The translations under genes and the position numbers were made by a program. DNA of 64,000 bases, taken from assembly GCF_019320115.1 (NCBI RefSeq), contig NC_089597.1, forward strand, positions 117,806,000 through 117,869,999, given 5' to 3'. The DNA comes from Miscanthus floridulus (lineage: Eukaryota; Streptophyta; Magnoliopsida; Poales; Poaceae). The notes beneath the pieces were generated by a model. It did no database searches. It was given only the letters and a program-made list of their open reading frames with translations, and was not told where the DNA came from. This document shows, piece after piece, positions 45,579 to 63,673 of this stretch (the first letter of the stretch is position 1; each line of letters starts with the position of its first letter).

Positions 45579-50520
<4,942 letters not shown>

Positions 50521-50631
50521 AACATATTTCCAACTTCAGTCCTTCAGAAGGCAAAGCAATGAAGCACATATACAGATAACATACTGAATTAGGTTCTCGC
50601 TCCTCAAAACGTATATGGTATGATAATCTAA

Positions 50632-50905
50632 GGGCCCGTTTGGTTCCAAATAAGTTACCTACTTATAAGTTGAAAGTGAAATAAGTGACTGATTTTGCCA
50701 AACACCACCAACTTATAAGTCACCCCTGCTTATAAGAAATAAGCTGGTTCACCCTTACTTAAAACTTATAAGCCACCCTTTTTCGCGTAGGGTCCACACC
50801 TTTCACTTAACAGGCATGAGCTTATAAGTCATCTACAACCAAACAGGCATGACTTATAAGTCACTGATTTTCAGTCACCTGACTTATGGAAACCAAACAG
50901 GACCT
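50632..50905. mobile_element. MITE about 110 bp after the GLR stop codon
   Basis: Ends GGGCCCGTTTGGTTCC and GGAAACCAAACAGGACC form an imperfect inverted repeat. The interior has repeated ACTTATAAGT palindromic words. It may lie in the GLR 3' UTR. No AATAAA signal is seen between 50520 and this element. Confidence 0.75.
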
Positions 50906-52606
50906 ACTAGCTTCAAACTAAAAGGATTTGTTGTTGCAGTAGGGTGATCTAAGAAACCATTTTTTATCAGGGTCATTAGAATTTCGTCTCAAACATACAC
51001 GGTTTCTATACTAAACAATTGTCCATGGCAATTGAATTCTTTTTAAGCTGTGCAAAGTGTTATTTTTTTGGGAAAACTGTGTTCTTTGTCCCTGTTCAAG
51101 AGTTCAATTATGATTTTATTCTTATTTTTTAACTTTATGATTTTAACTTTACGATCTTTTTCTCTTATCTATCTACAGCTAAAAAATTTCTAACCTCAAC
51201 GTCTACCCAGCAGGACGATAGGTGTCTACCCGGCAGGACGAGTAGAGGTGACAAAAAAAAATCGCCTCGTCGACCTGCAGCCCGTGCGATCCCACGCCGC
51301 AGCCTCCTCTCCCTCCCCGTCGCCCCTGCGACCCCAGCGCGTCTCCCTCTCCCTCCCCATCTCGCTGGCGGTCCGGGACCTCACATGGCCTGCGCGCAGA
51401 TCGGCTCTGGTAAGACAGTGCGTGATCCCCGTCACGGACGGCAGGCGGCGGCCGTCCCCGTCGTCATCCGCCTCCTCGCACGCCAAGCCGCTGAAGCCCT
51501 CTCCCTCTCCCACGCCCCCGCACCGCAACGCTGACGGGTTGCTCGCGGGTTCCTCGATCGGCGCCGCCGTCACCTCGCTTCCCCTTCCCCTTCCCCTTCC
51601 GTCCAAGCACACGTCGCGCACCTCCCCATCTTTTCCGCCTTCCCCCCCGCGGCGCCCGCACCCCACCCCCACCGCTGCTGGTCCCTAAGCCCCCGTCCCG
51701 TCACTCCCCTGCCGCCGCACTTACCCCGTCGCCTGCCACAGCCGTCAAACGACCAAGGCCCGTGCGGAGGAGAGCGGCCTGATCGAGATCCGCGACGGCT
51801 CGCTGGAGCCCGAGGCCGTGTAGGGGAGTCGCCGACCTCATAGGCGTTGGTGGGGACCGCGAGTTCGGTTGCGCACAAAGGCCCGGGTAGGATACGATAG
51901 CGGCAGAGATCGAGATGCAGCCGTGGACGGCGCCTGCGTGGTGATGGACCTACTCTAGCCCCTGCGCGATGTGGGCGGTGACCTGGATGCGGGAGACCCA
52001 GGTGCGAAGCCCCTGCCTAGCCCCGCCGTCACCCCGCCCGTACTCATCGATGCATAAAAATATTTCATGTAAAAATCATAGTCATGTCGAACAGTGGTGA
52101 CAGAGGCCGATTGACCGAATGATTCGTGTAAAAGTCGTGGTCATTATCTCTGTTATTCATCCATCGTATTGGACTTAGCTAGATTCTTCTGGTTAAAATA
52201 ATTGCAGTTTAAATACCTTTTGTTCAGATTTCGTTGTGGGCTTTTGTCTGATTCTACTCCGCAATTGTGCAGAACAAATTCCTACAGCGCTCAGCTGTGC
52301 TCAGCAGCCTCGCGCTCATATGGTCAATAAGTGCGTCCAGGTGCTCAGAGATACTCCAGGTGCGTCCAGGAGTATTTAGGTAATTCAAAAGCTAATCTAG
52401 TAATTTGTTGTCCAGCTAGAGTTTGGAGTGGCGGTGGTTGTGTTTGCACAATGATCTTTTCACTCTACTCTGTTTTGGGCGTTGGTGTCGGTAGCCACAT
52501 CTGATCGCTCTCCATTGCTGTTGCCTAGATTCATGCACTGAATGTTCATATATAGCAGTAAATCTTGGTACTATCCTTTTTGTTGAGGGCCAGCTATTTG
52601 TTCTTA
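50906..52606. other. Gene-free flank with a GC-rich block
   Basis: AT-rich to about 51180, then two copies of GTCTACCC.GCAGGACGA (51201-51241), then a GC-rich block (51260-51900) with long frames on both strands composed of Ser/Pro or Arg/Gly, with no recognised domain. The block may be the first exon of a transposon-borne gene fragment, but this is not supported. Confidence 0.35.
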
Positions 52607-52838
52607 GGGTGCGTTTAGATCCAAAAATTTTTGGATTTTGGCTCACTATAGCATTTCGTTTGTATTTGGTAATTAGTGTTTAATTATGGACTAATTAGGT
52701 TCAAAAGTTTCGTCTCGCGATTTCTTGACCAACTGTGTAATTAGTTTTTTTTTCGTCTACATTTAGTACTCCATGCATGTGCCGCAAGATTTGATGTGAC
52801 GGTTACTATGTAAAAAATTTTTGGAACTAAACGGGGCC
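52607..52838. mobile_element. Tourist-like MITE with TTA target duplication
   Basis: Ends GGGTGCGTTTAGATCCAAAA and complement GGCCCCGTTTAGTTCCAAAA. TTA lies at 52604-52606 and 52839-52841. 232 bp, with the TATGGACTAATTAGG interior shared with the MITE at 43611. This fits PIF/Harbinger-derived MITEs. Confidence 0.85.
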
Positions 52839-52841
52839 TTA

Positions 52842-54086
52842 CTCTCAGCACTAAGTTCGAGGTTGGAGGGTGGCATATTGATCGAGAGCTTGATTCCCCT
52901 GGTGCCAAAATTTAATCTTGGTTGTTGCATTTTAAAAATTCTTGATTTTTTGTGTGTTTTCTGACATGCAGGCTTCATGCACTTTCAGCGTTAGGGGAAC
53001 ACTGCCAACCTCCTTCAAGCATCACTTCGTTGCTGTGTCCATGAGGTGAGGACCAAGGACGACCATCTTCACTTCGTATCTTCTGAAAATAAGATGCTGA
53101 AGGGCTAAAAGCTTTATGAAAGAGACGTGAGGTACAATGAAGAAGCTATCAATCTGAAAATAAGATAGTGCATATATTTTTCTAGATCTTGTGAAATTCA
53201 TATAGAAAATAAATATGCCTCCAAATGACATGAGACTAACTTTGTTCAGTTGATGTTGTCATTAACATGTTAAAAATATGTTCACTGTCGCTTGCAATAA
53301 TATTTCTGAATGCAACGAGGATGTCTTCAAATTGAAATTCATCAGTAAAAAAAAACATTGCTATATTTAACTATTACTAACTCAGAGTCATCATTGCTTG
53401 CAATAATAATACCTATGATTTAACTATCTATATATTGTTGATGGTGAATTTTGTCACAGACACTTAATTGGATACCTTATTTTACAGCATATGCCTGCGT
53501 GGAATAGACCTAAGCCACATATATTTATACGGTGAGTATAACATACTTTGTGTTTAATATTTTGTGAGAGATTTTTTAAGACACGCAGTATTACTCATGT
53601 GATAGACACTAATATTTACATATATACTACACAGGATGGTATGGAGATGTGGCGAAACTTATTCGTGGATTTATTTTGCGCAAAAAAAAAGATATTAGAG
53701 ATTTTTTTCGGCCGATATAAAATATTATTTTAGTCGCGTCATGGAAAGATCTATACAGCACAATTTGTGAGTCTGCGACGCTGCGCTCTCCGTGACATTT
53801 GCCTTTTGGATTAAATGTCACTTTAACATCGGTATTTAATTTTACAGTATTGTTATCTTAACGTGCGATCCGTGTGTTCTTAGTAAAAAAATTTAGTTGT
53901 CTTGTAGCAACACATGGACATGAAACTAGTATTTTAGGATGCCGTTAGATAGACATGGAATAAATAAATTAAAAAATTCAAAATCTGTAAAAATGAACGC
54001 GAAAAAGACAAAAATGCCCCTTATCCTTATCTTCATCCTCTCCCTCATCCAACTAGGAAAACGCGAGTGCTGCGTCGCGGCTATTT
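52842..54086. other. Intergenic or transposon-derived, no supported gene
   Basis: A few exon-like segments with splice-like borders occur, for example 53489-53531 between TTTTACAG and GTGAGTAT, but no continuous product results. The segment near 53895-53935 read on the minus strand begins ACTAGTTTCATGTCCATG, resembling the terminal motif at 41745. Confidence 0.3.
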
Positions 54087-54191
54087 GCTTGTTCGCTTGA
54101 ACTTATCAACTAGAATCTATAGTATTTTTCTCTCACAGCAAAACAGCTTCAGTCGGTTTATCAGTCGGCTTTAATACCAGCCGAACAGACT
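54087..54191. mobile_element. Short MITE
   Basis: Left CTTGTTCGCTTGAACTTATC, right complement TCTGTTCGGCTGG; AGTATTTTTCTCTCACAGCA core as in the intron 1 MITE. Confidence 0.55.
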
Positions 54192-55323
54192 GGTACATCG
54201 AGCAGGGGCATCGGGCGCATCCGGCGGCGGCTGCTCCTGGCCTCAGGGCTAGGCCCACGCGGGGTGGCGGCGACTCCCGCCCTAGGTCTAGGCCCGCACG
54301 GGGCGGCGGCTGCTCCCGACCGTGGAGCTAGGCCCATGCGGGACAACGGTGGCGCTCGGCCGCGGTGCTCAGCCAGCAGTGTAGGGACGTCGCCGCTGTC
54401 CTCCGTTGTCACACAGCCGCGACGGATGCCGGCCACCGCTTCCCCGCCGCCCTCCGCCTCCCACGTGGTCTGCGGAGGAGGAGGAGCGTCACCCGCCGCG
54501 GCCTGTCCGACTCCTCGCATGCGCCGGCAGGAGCAACTGAAGCATCGCACCCGCCGACGCCTGTCGCAATAGCCGAATCATAAGCCAACTCTTAGCATTG
54601 TTTACATATTTTTTAACAGAAGATAGAGAAAAGCTATGTCTTAATAAAGAGCTAGGCTCGTACATATATTTTCAGATCACGTGAGAGTGTTATGTGAACC
54701 TAATCTTACTGTGAAATATTGCTAAGAACTACTAAAACATAATTCTAGTTTTAAACCTAGACATGTTCTAAATAGAGAGAGTAGCACTATTGAAGAAGTT
54801 GACTTAGAGGTGCTAACTTATATCATTAAGGGTGCCCTCATCCGCCGCCTATGGGGGATAGAGGCTGGAGCCGTCAGCAAGGAGTTGCTGCAGGCGCCGT
54901 CTGTGTTCAGGATTGGGTGACGGAGCGCAGCGAGGTCACAAGGAAGAGAAGAAAGACCTTTATATAGCGTTTTTTTTATTTGGTGGGTCCCACCACATAA
55001 CCCAACCCAAAGCTCGTACCCAATCCAAATTGTGTGCCCATGTTGGTATGGTGCAGATTTGTTGCTAAGGTGCTGTCAAAATTTTGAATATTTTTTAATA
55101 TTAACTATAATTTGAAATAACTATAAATTATGCCAAATATATTTGACAAAATGTAACATTTTTTTGTCAAAACACAATATAAATGTATTATCCAAACCAG
55201 GGGTAAAATCACAAATACTCATAAGAACCAAGGGCAAAATCACATGGGCATTTTTGTCCAATTATACAAAAGTTAACACCGTTAGGGGAGGATGACGGAA
55301 TAGGGGCAAAGTGGTACGTTTTG
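54192..55323. other. Intergenic sequence flanking element F
   Basis: A GC-rich block at 54200-54560 with uninformative frames on both strands, then AT-rich sequence to the left LTR of F. No gene or motif recognised. Confidence 0.35.
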
Positions 55324-58300
55324 TGTGGCAGAACTGTCTAATCTAATGCCTCCCAGGAGTGCTTGTCTTCCATTAGACACTAAGCACTCAGGGGAGAATA
55401 CTAAATTACTCGGGTCCATCGGGCACACCCCAGGGAAGAACCCGAAAATCCACATTTTTGCCATCAGGATCACAAATGAGAGAATAAAGCTTACATCATT
55501 CTGAACCATTTCTTACATCACTTTTAATACAACATCAGAGTAGAATATTTATTAATATAACGGTGGAATATAATTATATTATCAGAGTTACGAATAATTT
55601 ATTGTAACAGCGGAATATAAACATATGATCAGGATTACAGCAAAAATAAATATCTATTCATGACATGATGAAGTATTGATATATAACAACTATGCCAACA
55701 GATTATAAACTTTCATTTATAAAAACATTTGATGAGAGTTGTAAATAAAAACTATGATCGCAGCGTAAAGGAATCCTCGCTGAGCCTACCAGGAGGTATC
55801 CATACACAAGGGTCAGCTTAAACATCCACCTGTCACCTGCAACAGGGGGGAATAAAATCCTGAGTACTCAATTGTACTCAGCAAGACTTACCCGACAGGA
55901 GGAAAGAAAAGCCTCCAAGGATATGCAAGGCTATCTGGCTTGCGGGTTTATTGCATTTGTAGAAAGCATTACTAAGTGTGCGTCCTTATATTTGATTTTT
56001 ATTAATAGCCGCATTGGTTCATTAACTAACCATTCTATGTAAGCACATGTACTACTTTCAAGCAGATGGCAAGCAATCAGATTTCCTTTTCTTTCTATCT
56101 TCCATCTTTTAGTTCTTACTACGGTACTACACACAAGACAAGCCGTACCGACTCGGCAGCGATTCGCGAACCAATGTCCCCAGCTGGGTACCCAAAAACA
56201 CACGCCTCGCTTGTACCCAAGGTACAAGCAGGACCAACCCATCACTCTCCTGTCCCAGGTGTCCAGATCCCCGTCCAAACTGGGACTCTAAGCCTCCGCC
56301 TCTAAGTCCCGGACTCAGTGCGGTGCAAGAACCTTCTCCACCAAAATAAAACCCTGATAGTCGGTCCAAAAAGAGCCGAATCCACGACAAGAGAGCAACA
56401 AGTCTTCCAAGCACCCATACATAAGTATGTGCTCGGGATAATAAAATATGTGACTTGCCTCGATGGCTTATGCAATGATCGGTCCTTAACCGACCAGATA
56501 GGGAAAACAGTGTAACCAAGCTATGCCCTAAGTCCACGGCGACACATCCTCTTACACCCACCAATACCCAAACCATATCCCTACCCGGTCACCATTTTTC
56601 CTTTCCACCATTTATATTTTTCCAAGTGATAATAATACAGTAATATATTTTCTATCTCTCGCGAGTGACAGCCATCACTCGACTTCTACCGGAGTCCTGT
56701 AGCATAGCATTCTATACGATCATGTCATACTAGTAAGACTCATAGGGTAAAGATATATATGCAAGTGGGTTTCATTCAATTCCTTAAAACTTAATACACA
56801 AATATAATTTAAACTGTAGAATAGTAGGGGTTATGCACCGGGGCTTGTCTGGGTAAGATATATATTAAAAAGTTAGTATCTGCATCTTTAGATCATCCAC
56901 CATCAACTGGATAGAAAGCCCATTGCATCATCTCCTGGAGACAATAACATTACACTATCTGCGGATTCCCAATCATCCTTCAATCGATCCATTGATTCAT
57001 CATCGTACCTATATGATATGCATGCGATGCAATGCAAAGGTGCAATTAATCAACTGCAATCGTGACTCATAAAATACGACGTACGCCTCTCGAGTTAATG
57101 GGCTAGCTCTAACAACGACCGTACTTAGGCTACCTATCCACGCTATCGAATAAGATGTTATTTTCCAACAATTATTTTAGTTATATAAACCAAGGTTGTT
57201 TCTTTATTTCATTCTACTGATTTACTCATTATTCGAAATAGAGCATCATTATCTATCTAGCAACCTAATTACTCTAGAGCTACAAGAATTACAACGGTTA
57301 CTTAATATTGCTAGGAGCCTACTGTATAATTTTTAGATCCAACAAGATTACCAATTTATCATGGAAATTCCTACAAGTTTATATTTTACAATATTAAGCA
57401 CCTTAACTTAATTATAGAGCTTTCCATAATATTATCAAACTATGTAAACCAAATATACTAACAGGTAGATCATGATTTTTGGAACTAAACAAAACTGGTT
57501 TGGCATTTTTATGATTTTTCTACTATTTATTTTGAATTTCCAAGCATGCGGCCGGTTATTAATATTAACAAAATACCGAAGAAATAAGAAAAGACCCCTG
57601 GGCCCGAAGCGGCCTAGCTTGCCTGGACCAGCGACCACGGTAGCCTAGGCGTGGCCCAACGTGTCGACAACCAATCGGCCCACCGCGCGGAAGCGAGCGG
57701 CCCGGATAGGCCGGACCGGCGCGCGACGGTAGTAGGCCGGTGGACTAGTGAGTCCGACGGCCCACGCAGTGCGGACGGCCTAGGAACGGTGTCGGTAGGG
57801 CGGTCCAGCTGGGAAAGCCTAGGGTGGGACGTCTGTTTAGCAAAAGAGACCTCATAGTCTTTCTAATTTTTCCTTACGACTGTTGACACTATTGACTTCA
57901 GTCACATGTTTTGCATTTAGGACCCTGAAGTTACTCGTCTTGGCATTACCATGGTCCCCGACTGCCCCTGGAACAGAGCACGGCACAGAGCTGGCCGACC
58001 GGTGGCCAGACCCAGCCAGGAGAGGCTCCAAGGTAGCGGGACGCTAGCTGTGAGCGATGTAGAGCCAGCGTGGGGTCCGCGTGGCCACATAGGACTGCAA
58101 CAGCCCATGGTTAGGGCAGCGGCGTGTAGGGGCATGTCTGCCCACGTGCCAACATGAATGGTGACCAAGGCGCGCGTGTTTCGGCGATATGACTACGAAA
58201 CAGGGAGAGTGGAGGGGTAGCGAAGATACCAGGCCTCACTTAGGTCCTGCTGCAACGGTTGGTTGGTGCGATGAAGCCGTGGAGGGGGCTGGCCACATGC

Positions 58301-60308
58301 ACGGTGAAGGGCGGTGGCGCTCTGGGCGTGGCGCGGCCGTGTCAGCATGTCGCTGGTGAAGGTCCTGACCAAGCCGAGATGAGCATCAGGTAAAGTAGGT
58401 TAAGGCGAGTTAGAAATCGCCTTTGATCAAACTACTACCAATGCTTTGGGCCTTACCCCCAAACCTGCTCTGTAACAGCGACGGACAGACCGGCGATGAC
58501 GGTGATGCTACGCGCGCTTACTCTGGTGGATGATTCCCACCACGGTTGGCTATAGTGGCAAGCTATGGACCTTGGTCACCAGCGAGTGCAAGGAATTGGA
58601 GGGAGGCGCCTTCGTGCACAAGGAATTTAGGAGGAGAGGGAGGGCGATCATGGTGGCTAGCAACAACGAAACGATTAAAAAGCTCTGAGCTGGGCGGGTA
58701 GGCGAGCTGACTGGTCGAGTAATCAAGGCATGGGGGTAGGGACGCACGTGGCATAGTGTGGCTGGCATGGCGTGTCGATTAGCGCGGACAGCGCCAAGAA
58801 GATGTGCATGCGCGCGGTCAAGAGCAACAGCGGCGGGAACACAGCGACATCAAGAACAGGGCAAGTTAGCAGCGGCGCGTGCACATGCGGAGGAGTAGGG
58901 AGAGCAACACTGCGGGTCCCGAGCATGGTGCGATGGTGGCACGGACACCGAGGCAGATCACATCAGGCACGGTGCGGACGAAAACGCGGTGCGGGGCAGC
59001 ATGGGGATGGAGCCCTACAGTAGCGTCAGAGCAGTCGGCCTGACACAGATAGACCAGCGAGGCGCTGGTGCAGCACAGGACCACACAACGGGGCTACGGC
59101 TTAGGCGCGCTATGGCTACCGTGCGGACGTGCGCACCACGGTGGCAGTGGAAACAGCGATGACAGCGCGGAGAATCGAGGAGGAGCAAGGAGGCGCTAGT
59201 ACTTACGCGGAGGCAGGGCATCGGCGGCGAGTCGCCGTGGAGCAACAGCGTGCAGAGGAGGTGGCGTGGGGCTACAGGATGGGCTCGGGTGCAAGGATGA
59301 GCTAGGTGTCATGCATGGCTCGTCCCCAGCTTCATAGGCGCGATGAGGGAGGGGACAGGGAAGCACGGCACCACACGGCCGGCAGTAGCGCGGGGCCAGG
59401 CGTAGCGAACGGATGTCACGACGCACTTGAACTCAAAGCAGCCAAAACCTGAGCGGGGGCAAGCGAGGCAGGGATGCGTCGCTTCATCACTGCGACTGGG
59501 ACCGGACGACCATGATGCGATGGGCAGCAGCAAGGCGACGGACGCGGCACGGTAGCAGGGCAAGGCGCGGCAAGAGCACGAGCAGACGCTCGGTGACAAG
59601 TCGCGTGGCGACGACGGCTGGCTCGGCCAGGCGACCAGCCGGTAGCCAGGCAACGACGCATCCAAAAATGGCAGATCATGTAGAAGCGTGTGGTGACCGT
59701 GGCCAAAGACCGAACGGCCGAAACCTATGCCGTGCACGCTTTTTAAAGCGATGCCAAGGCCGCCAACCAGCGCGGTTAAAGTTTTGCCAACTTCACTAAC
59801 CCAAAGTCCATGCCACCAGCTAGCTAGGGAAGCACTTGGCGCGACCAAAGAGTGACTAGGAAAAAAGATACGAGAAGGCTAAGATGGGTTCATCGCACAG
59901 CGCGCCGGTTCACGAACAGAGCACCGAACGTAGTTCTTCGTGCGTTCTAAAGAATTTCGAGCAATCTAGAGATAACCCCGCTATGTCAGACCATTCTACG
60001 AACCACTCCACGCCAAAGTACTCATCAGGATGCCACTAGCGATACAAGAATATCAAGTTAGTGTTTAAGAAATTTAGCTAGAATTTAGATGCTAACGCGT
60101 CATTATCTATCGCTTCCGACTTAGAAAATTATAACTTCTAGTTTTGGACTACATTCCAGAACTACTCAACTAGTTAGTTCAATATAACTCGCCACGAGTG
60201 ATACTTTTAAATATAAGTCAAATTTCAAGATCCGAGAAAATCATTTCAAAATTTTTCTTAGGCCTAAAACGCGGTGCTAAACGAGATCGTAACACCAGGG
60301 GTATTACA
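55324..60308 (-). mobile_element. 3' LTR of non-autonomous element F (about 5 kb)
   Basis: On the minus strand it starts TGTAATACCCCTGG (60308) and ends TTCTGCCACA (55324). The first 320 bp read from 55324 recur at 63674-64000 with roughly 95% identity by eye. The interior is AT-rich at the left and GC-rich at 57600-59870. Long frames such as 59309-59848 show no recognised domain. The terminal structure matches solo LTR B, so B and F are related families. Confidence 0.85.
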
Positions 60309-60323
60309 ACCAACCCCCCTTAA
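60309..60323 (-). promoter_or_regulatory. Polypurine tract of element F
   Basis: The minus strand reads AAGGGGGGTTGG just before the LTR start, followed by TTGTAATACC. This confirms the orientation of F. Confidence 0.65.
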
Positions 60324-62143
60324 AAAGAATCTTGTCCCAAGATTTGAAGCAAGAACCGGAAGAGGGGAAACATGATTACATTTCGTAGATCAGGGATTAC
60401 ACGAAAGTTTACATGACTTCGAATACTAAACCACATGGGGATCTAGGGATACATGGTTAAGAGCAACTTGGTACAACCGAGACCTACTCCAGCAGTCAAG
60501 ATAGACGAGGACAATGGAGAAACAACAAGAAGATGATTATCCAAAATATGACATAGCACCAACAGATCAAAAAATAGTTGACTGAGAAGTAGAACATCGT
60601 GAACCCTAAGATTAACTACCCAAAAGGGAACTTGAACTTCTACGACGAATCGGATCCTTTCTTCTCCTTAGATTACACCATCACCTCAGACTGACGAACC
60701 TAGCTTCACAACGTTGAATAGATTTCATATCTCTGCTGTGAATGTGAGAGGAAATGGGGATGAAGAAGAAGAACAAGGACCAAGGGTATTTATAGGGGCG
60801 AACAGTGGTGAGTCGCAACACACCGGAACTAAAGACGGCATGGATGGAATACACAGACGGGTCATGCTGGGGAGATAAGATCAGTCACGATGCGCTCACT
60901 GCGCGAGCGACAGATGATAAGGGATAGGAGAGGGGGGTCTAGTACGAGGGACGAGGCGTGAGAGTCGAGAGCCGACCGGATGCTGGGAAAAAGGAGAAAC
61001 GCATAGTGCACAAAGACGGCGAGCACTGCACGATGCCGCGGCCACGCGAAAATGGGGAGCTAGGAGCCCGATACAGATAGCGTTCGTAGGGCACACGGTG
61101 AAATGACCCAGCATGCGTAGCGCGGTCAACTAAACACAGGCTTGAGACATGACATCCACTCAGACTTTTTAATTACTCCTGACTATCCATTGCTAACTTT
61201 CCTTACTAGTCTCCTTTTGCTTTCCTTTACTCGACCACATTCATCTTTCCCATAAACCAAACCATGTCATACTTTCTTTCTTCAAAACCATCTCTTGTTT
61301 ACCTTGAGAGAACACTTCTACATCAACCCGTTGTGGATTTCTTGTTTGAACACCCGAATATTTCCAAGGAGAAAATTTTATAATAAAATAGTATGGCGGT
61401 GTGACTTGGTAAAGGTACTTGGTCCACAACCTCGATACCAGTGTGTGCCGAGCAGCGTCACCATGTGGCAACTGTTCCACAGGGAGCCCTTGATGTCGTC
61501 GCGGCACCATAAGCTATTAACCAGGCACTACTACCAACTTACATGCTATGAAGGCAGTGGGGTCATAGACCACAGAGTAAGGGGGTATTGCAAAGGAAGA
61601 TTCCACAACAAAGGTTCCCTTCACAACAAGGGACAAGGGATTCAAATCCAACGGCAGATTTGATTTAAAGATATTCAAGTGTTCTGCTGGGACACCCACA
61701 ATTAGTTGATACAGTGTCCAATAACATCCAATTACGGCTGATCTGCTACCATCTGAATGTCAAATTCTCTTGTAACCCGCTTAATATGACCCTAGAAAAC
61801 TTAAGCACATCTAACGAACTTAAGGTAGATAAATGCAATAAACACAGCGAAATAAACAAAATGCATATTCCAGCGATCTTACATGGGTACAACGTATAGG
61901 CATTCAGGCTCCCATTCACGACATAGCATTCACCTACGGTCGGATGATCTCAACAACTACGGGTGACAACAACGTCAAGAGTACCATACCGAGGACAGCG
62001 ACGAAATGCACTACTACTACGGGTACAGCATTACAAGGCAACTACTCTACATCTTCTCGTGGCAATGGCTGAGTGAGAGGAACCAAGGGTTCTGCTTCTA
62101 ACACTTCCGACGGTGGAGGTGCTGGAGGTTCTGCATCACTGGT
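60324..62143 (-). mobile_element. Internal region of element F, part downstream of its ORF
   Basis: No gag or pol motif. Short frames at 60896-61129 and 61241-61699 are not recognised. A TATTTATAGGGG word near 60788 lies on the plus strand. Confidence 0.5.
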
Positions 62144-62880
62144 TCACCTTCTTTCAGGCAGGTGGATAGGGAGCCCCTCCAAGATCGGGGCATCCTACCT
62201 ATCAATAGCCAATGTCCTCTGCCTGGCCATAGTGAATAGATAGGCCTCACCCAGCTGATGGACATGCTGATCATCAGCCTTCTTTAGAGCTTCCTCCATG
62301 GTAGCCTCCCAGCTCTCAGTAGCTGTAGCGCTGGCATGCGCTTCGGCGAGCTACACCTAGAGCATCCGGTTGAAGATCTCGGCTTCATCAGCACGCCGAA
62401 GGCACGCCCTCAGCTCCAAGGCTTGATGGTCATACTGCTCATCTAGAGCGAGCAAGAACGTGGTCAAGTGCACCACAGTGGGACTGTCCTCTTGCGCATC
62501 CCCCCCTGCAAAGCCTCCATGCGAGCCCTCCATGCCCGCCGATTCTTATCCAAAGGTGGAAAGAACCACATGGGGGTACGGGCAATAGGCTCCTCATAGA
62601 TCTGGCAAAGGTACCGCAAGGCTTTGTAGGCCACAACCTGGTAGGTGTTGACGAAGCAAAACCCGGTTGCGGTCACACTCTAGGCTTCGGTGAGGTCGGG
62701 GAACTGCTCACTCTTCCCGATGTAGATGGTAACCTCACACCGCTTGGTGCTATGCTCCTCATACTCACGGCCCTCATACTCGGGATGATCTTTGACTCCG
62801 AGCTTTTGCAGGGTGGCATGCAGGATTCTGGGAAAACCCTCAACGTTTAGGCAGTAGGTACTAACCTAGGCTCCTGCCAT
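62144..62880 (-). pseudogene. Single degenerate non-pol ORF of element F
   Basis: Read from the ATG at 62880, the frame gives MAGA-TAG-VSTYCLNVEGFPRILHATLQ, KLGVKDHPEYEGREYEEHS, a TAG after FPDLTEA, then SVTATGFCFVNTYQVVA and RTPMWFFPPLDKNRRAWRAR. A frameshift in a run of seven G (about 62503-62510) shifts to PTVVHLTTFLLALDEQYDH and RACLRRADEAEIFNRML, and the shifted frame continues with more TAG codons to AIDR-stop and a TGA at 62144. About 245 codons. The C-terminal half is rich in Ala/Glu/Leu/Lys and may be a coiled coil. It is not gag-, RT- or integrase-like. Function unknown; proteins of this kind recur in grass retrotransposon derivatives. Confidence 0.55.
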
Positions 62881-63659
62881 CTCTGGCGGTGGTTGCAAGG
62901 AAGGCTGAGCGAAAAGAAATGTGGGCTCAAAGGAAATGCTAGGCGAGCTAAAGTGCGCTGAGGGGTGATACTAATAGCTAAGCCAGGCTTTACATATAAA
63001 GGCGGAGCATTCAGTGGTCTTGGCGCGGTTCACCAGGGTTCCCGCGTGGGATCACTACGATGAATCGACCAAATTCCACACGTTCAAGGCGGGCGACGTG
63101 TGATGCCATTACTGACTAGTACGACTACAGGGCAAGGGTTCGATAAGAGCGTAGAAAAGGGGTACGGGGAGACGTGGATCACGACAGGCGTGAACCATGA
63201 GCGAACGTGGAGCACGAAGCCACAGCGCAGACCTAACTCTAGAATAGGAACAAAGCAGTCGTGCACAATCCAACATCAATCTGACACACATGACACCTAC
63301 GGGTAGCGTATCTACAAGCAGTACTAGCGCTACAATGCATAAATAGGATATGCATGAATGCACGTCCTATACGTCATTTCACTGTTGCCAACATATAGGG
63401 CAACCGTTCTCAGATTTTTGGCATATCGTTCTCTCCCTATAACTAGTCGATACTATCAGACTATGCTCGAGTCAGTGTACCTATAGAAAACTTGATTAAG
63501 CCTACCTAAGTCAGCAGAGTGCCAACTATCTTGGATACATAACCATAGTAATAGGGCTACTTATATACTTCACATATAAACGTCCTAATTTTTTTAAAAA
63601 GAATTTGTTGTCAAATTTTAATTTAGAAAAGGTTTTCGAAGCCTTATTTCCTCATTTAC
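62881..63659 (-). mobile_element. Untranslated leader of element F
   Basis: Sequence between the primer binding site and the ATG at 62880. No frame of interest; short overlapping frames at 63084-63363 are judged chance. Confidence 0.5.
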
Positions 63660-63671
63660 GCTCTGATACCA
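63660..63671 (-). promoter_or_regulatory. Primer binding site of element F (initiator-Met type)
   Basis: The minus strand reads TGGTATCAGAGC, a perfect match to the sequence complementary to initiator tRNA-Met, two bases after the LTR end. Confidence 0.85.
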
Positions 63672-63673
63672 CC

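Noticed and set aside
51226..51878. Overlapping GC-rich frames of 146 and 148 codons
   Set aside because: Open on both strands with Ser/Pro or Arg/Gly composition, no domain, no clear splice context; consistent with chance in GC-rich DNA.
55282..55509. Minus-strand frame present in two copies (also at 63656-63859)
   Set aside because: The duplication is explained by the two LTRs of element F, not by a gene family.
59309..59848. 179-codon minus-strand frame
   Set aside because: Lies wholly in the GC-rich part of the F LTR and resembles no family I know.
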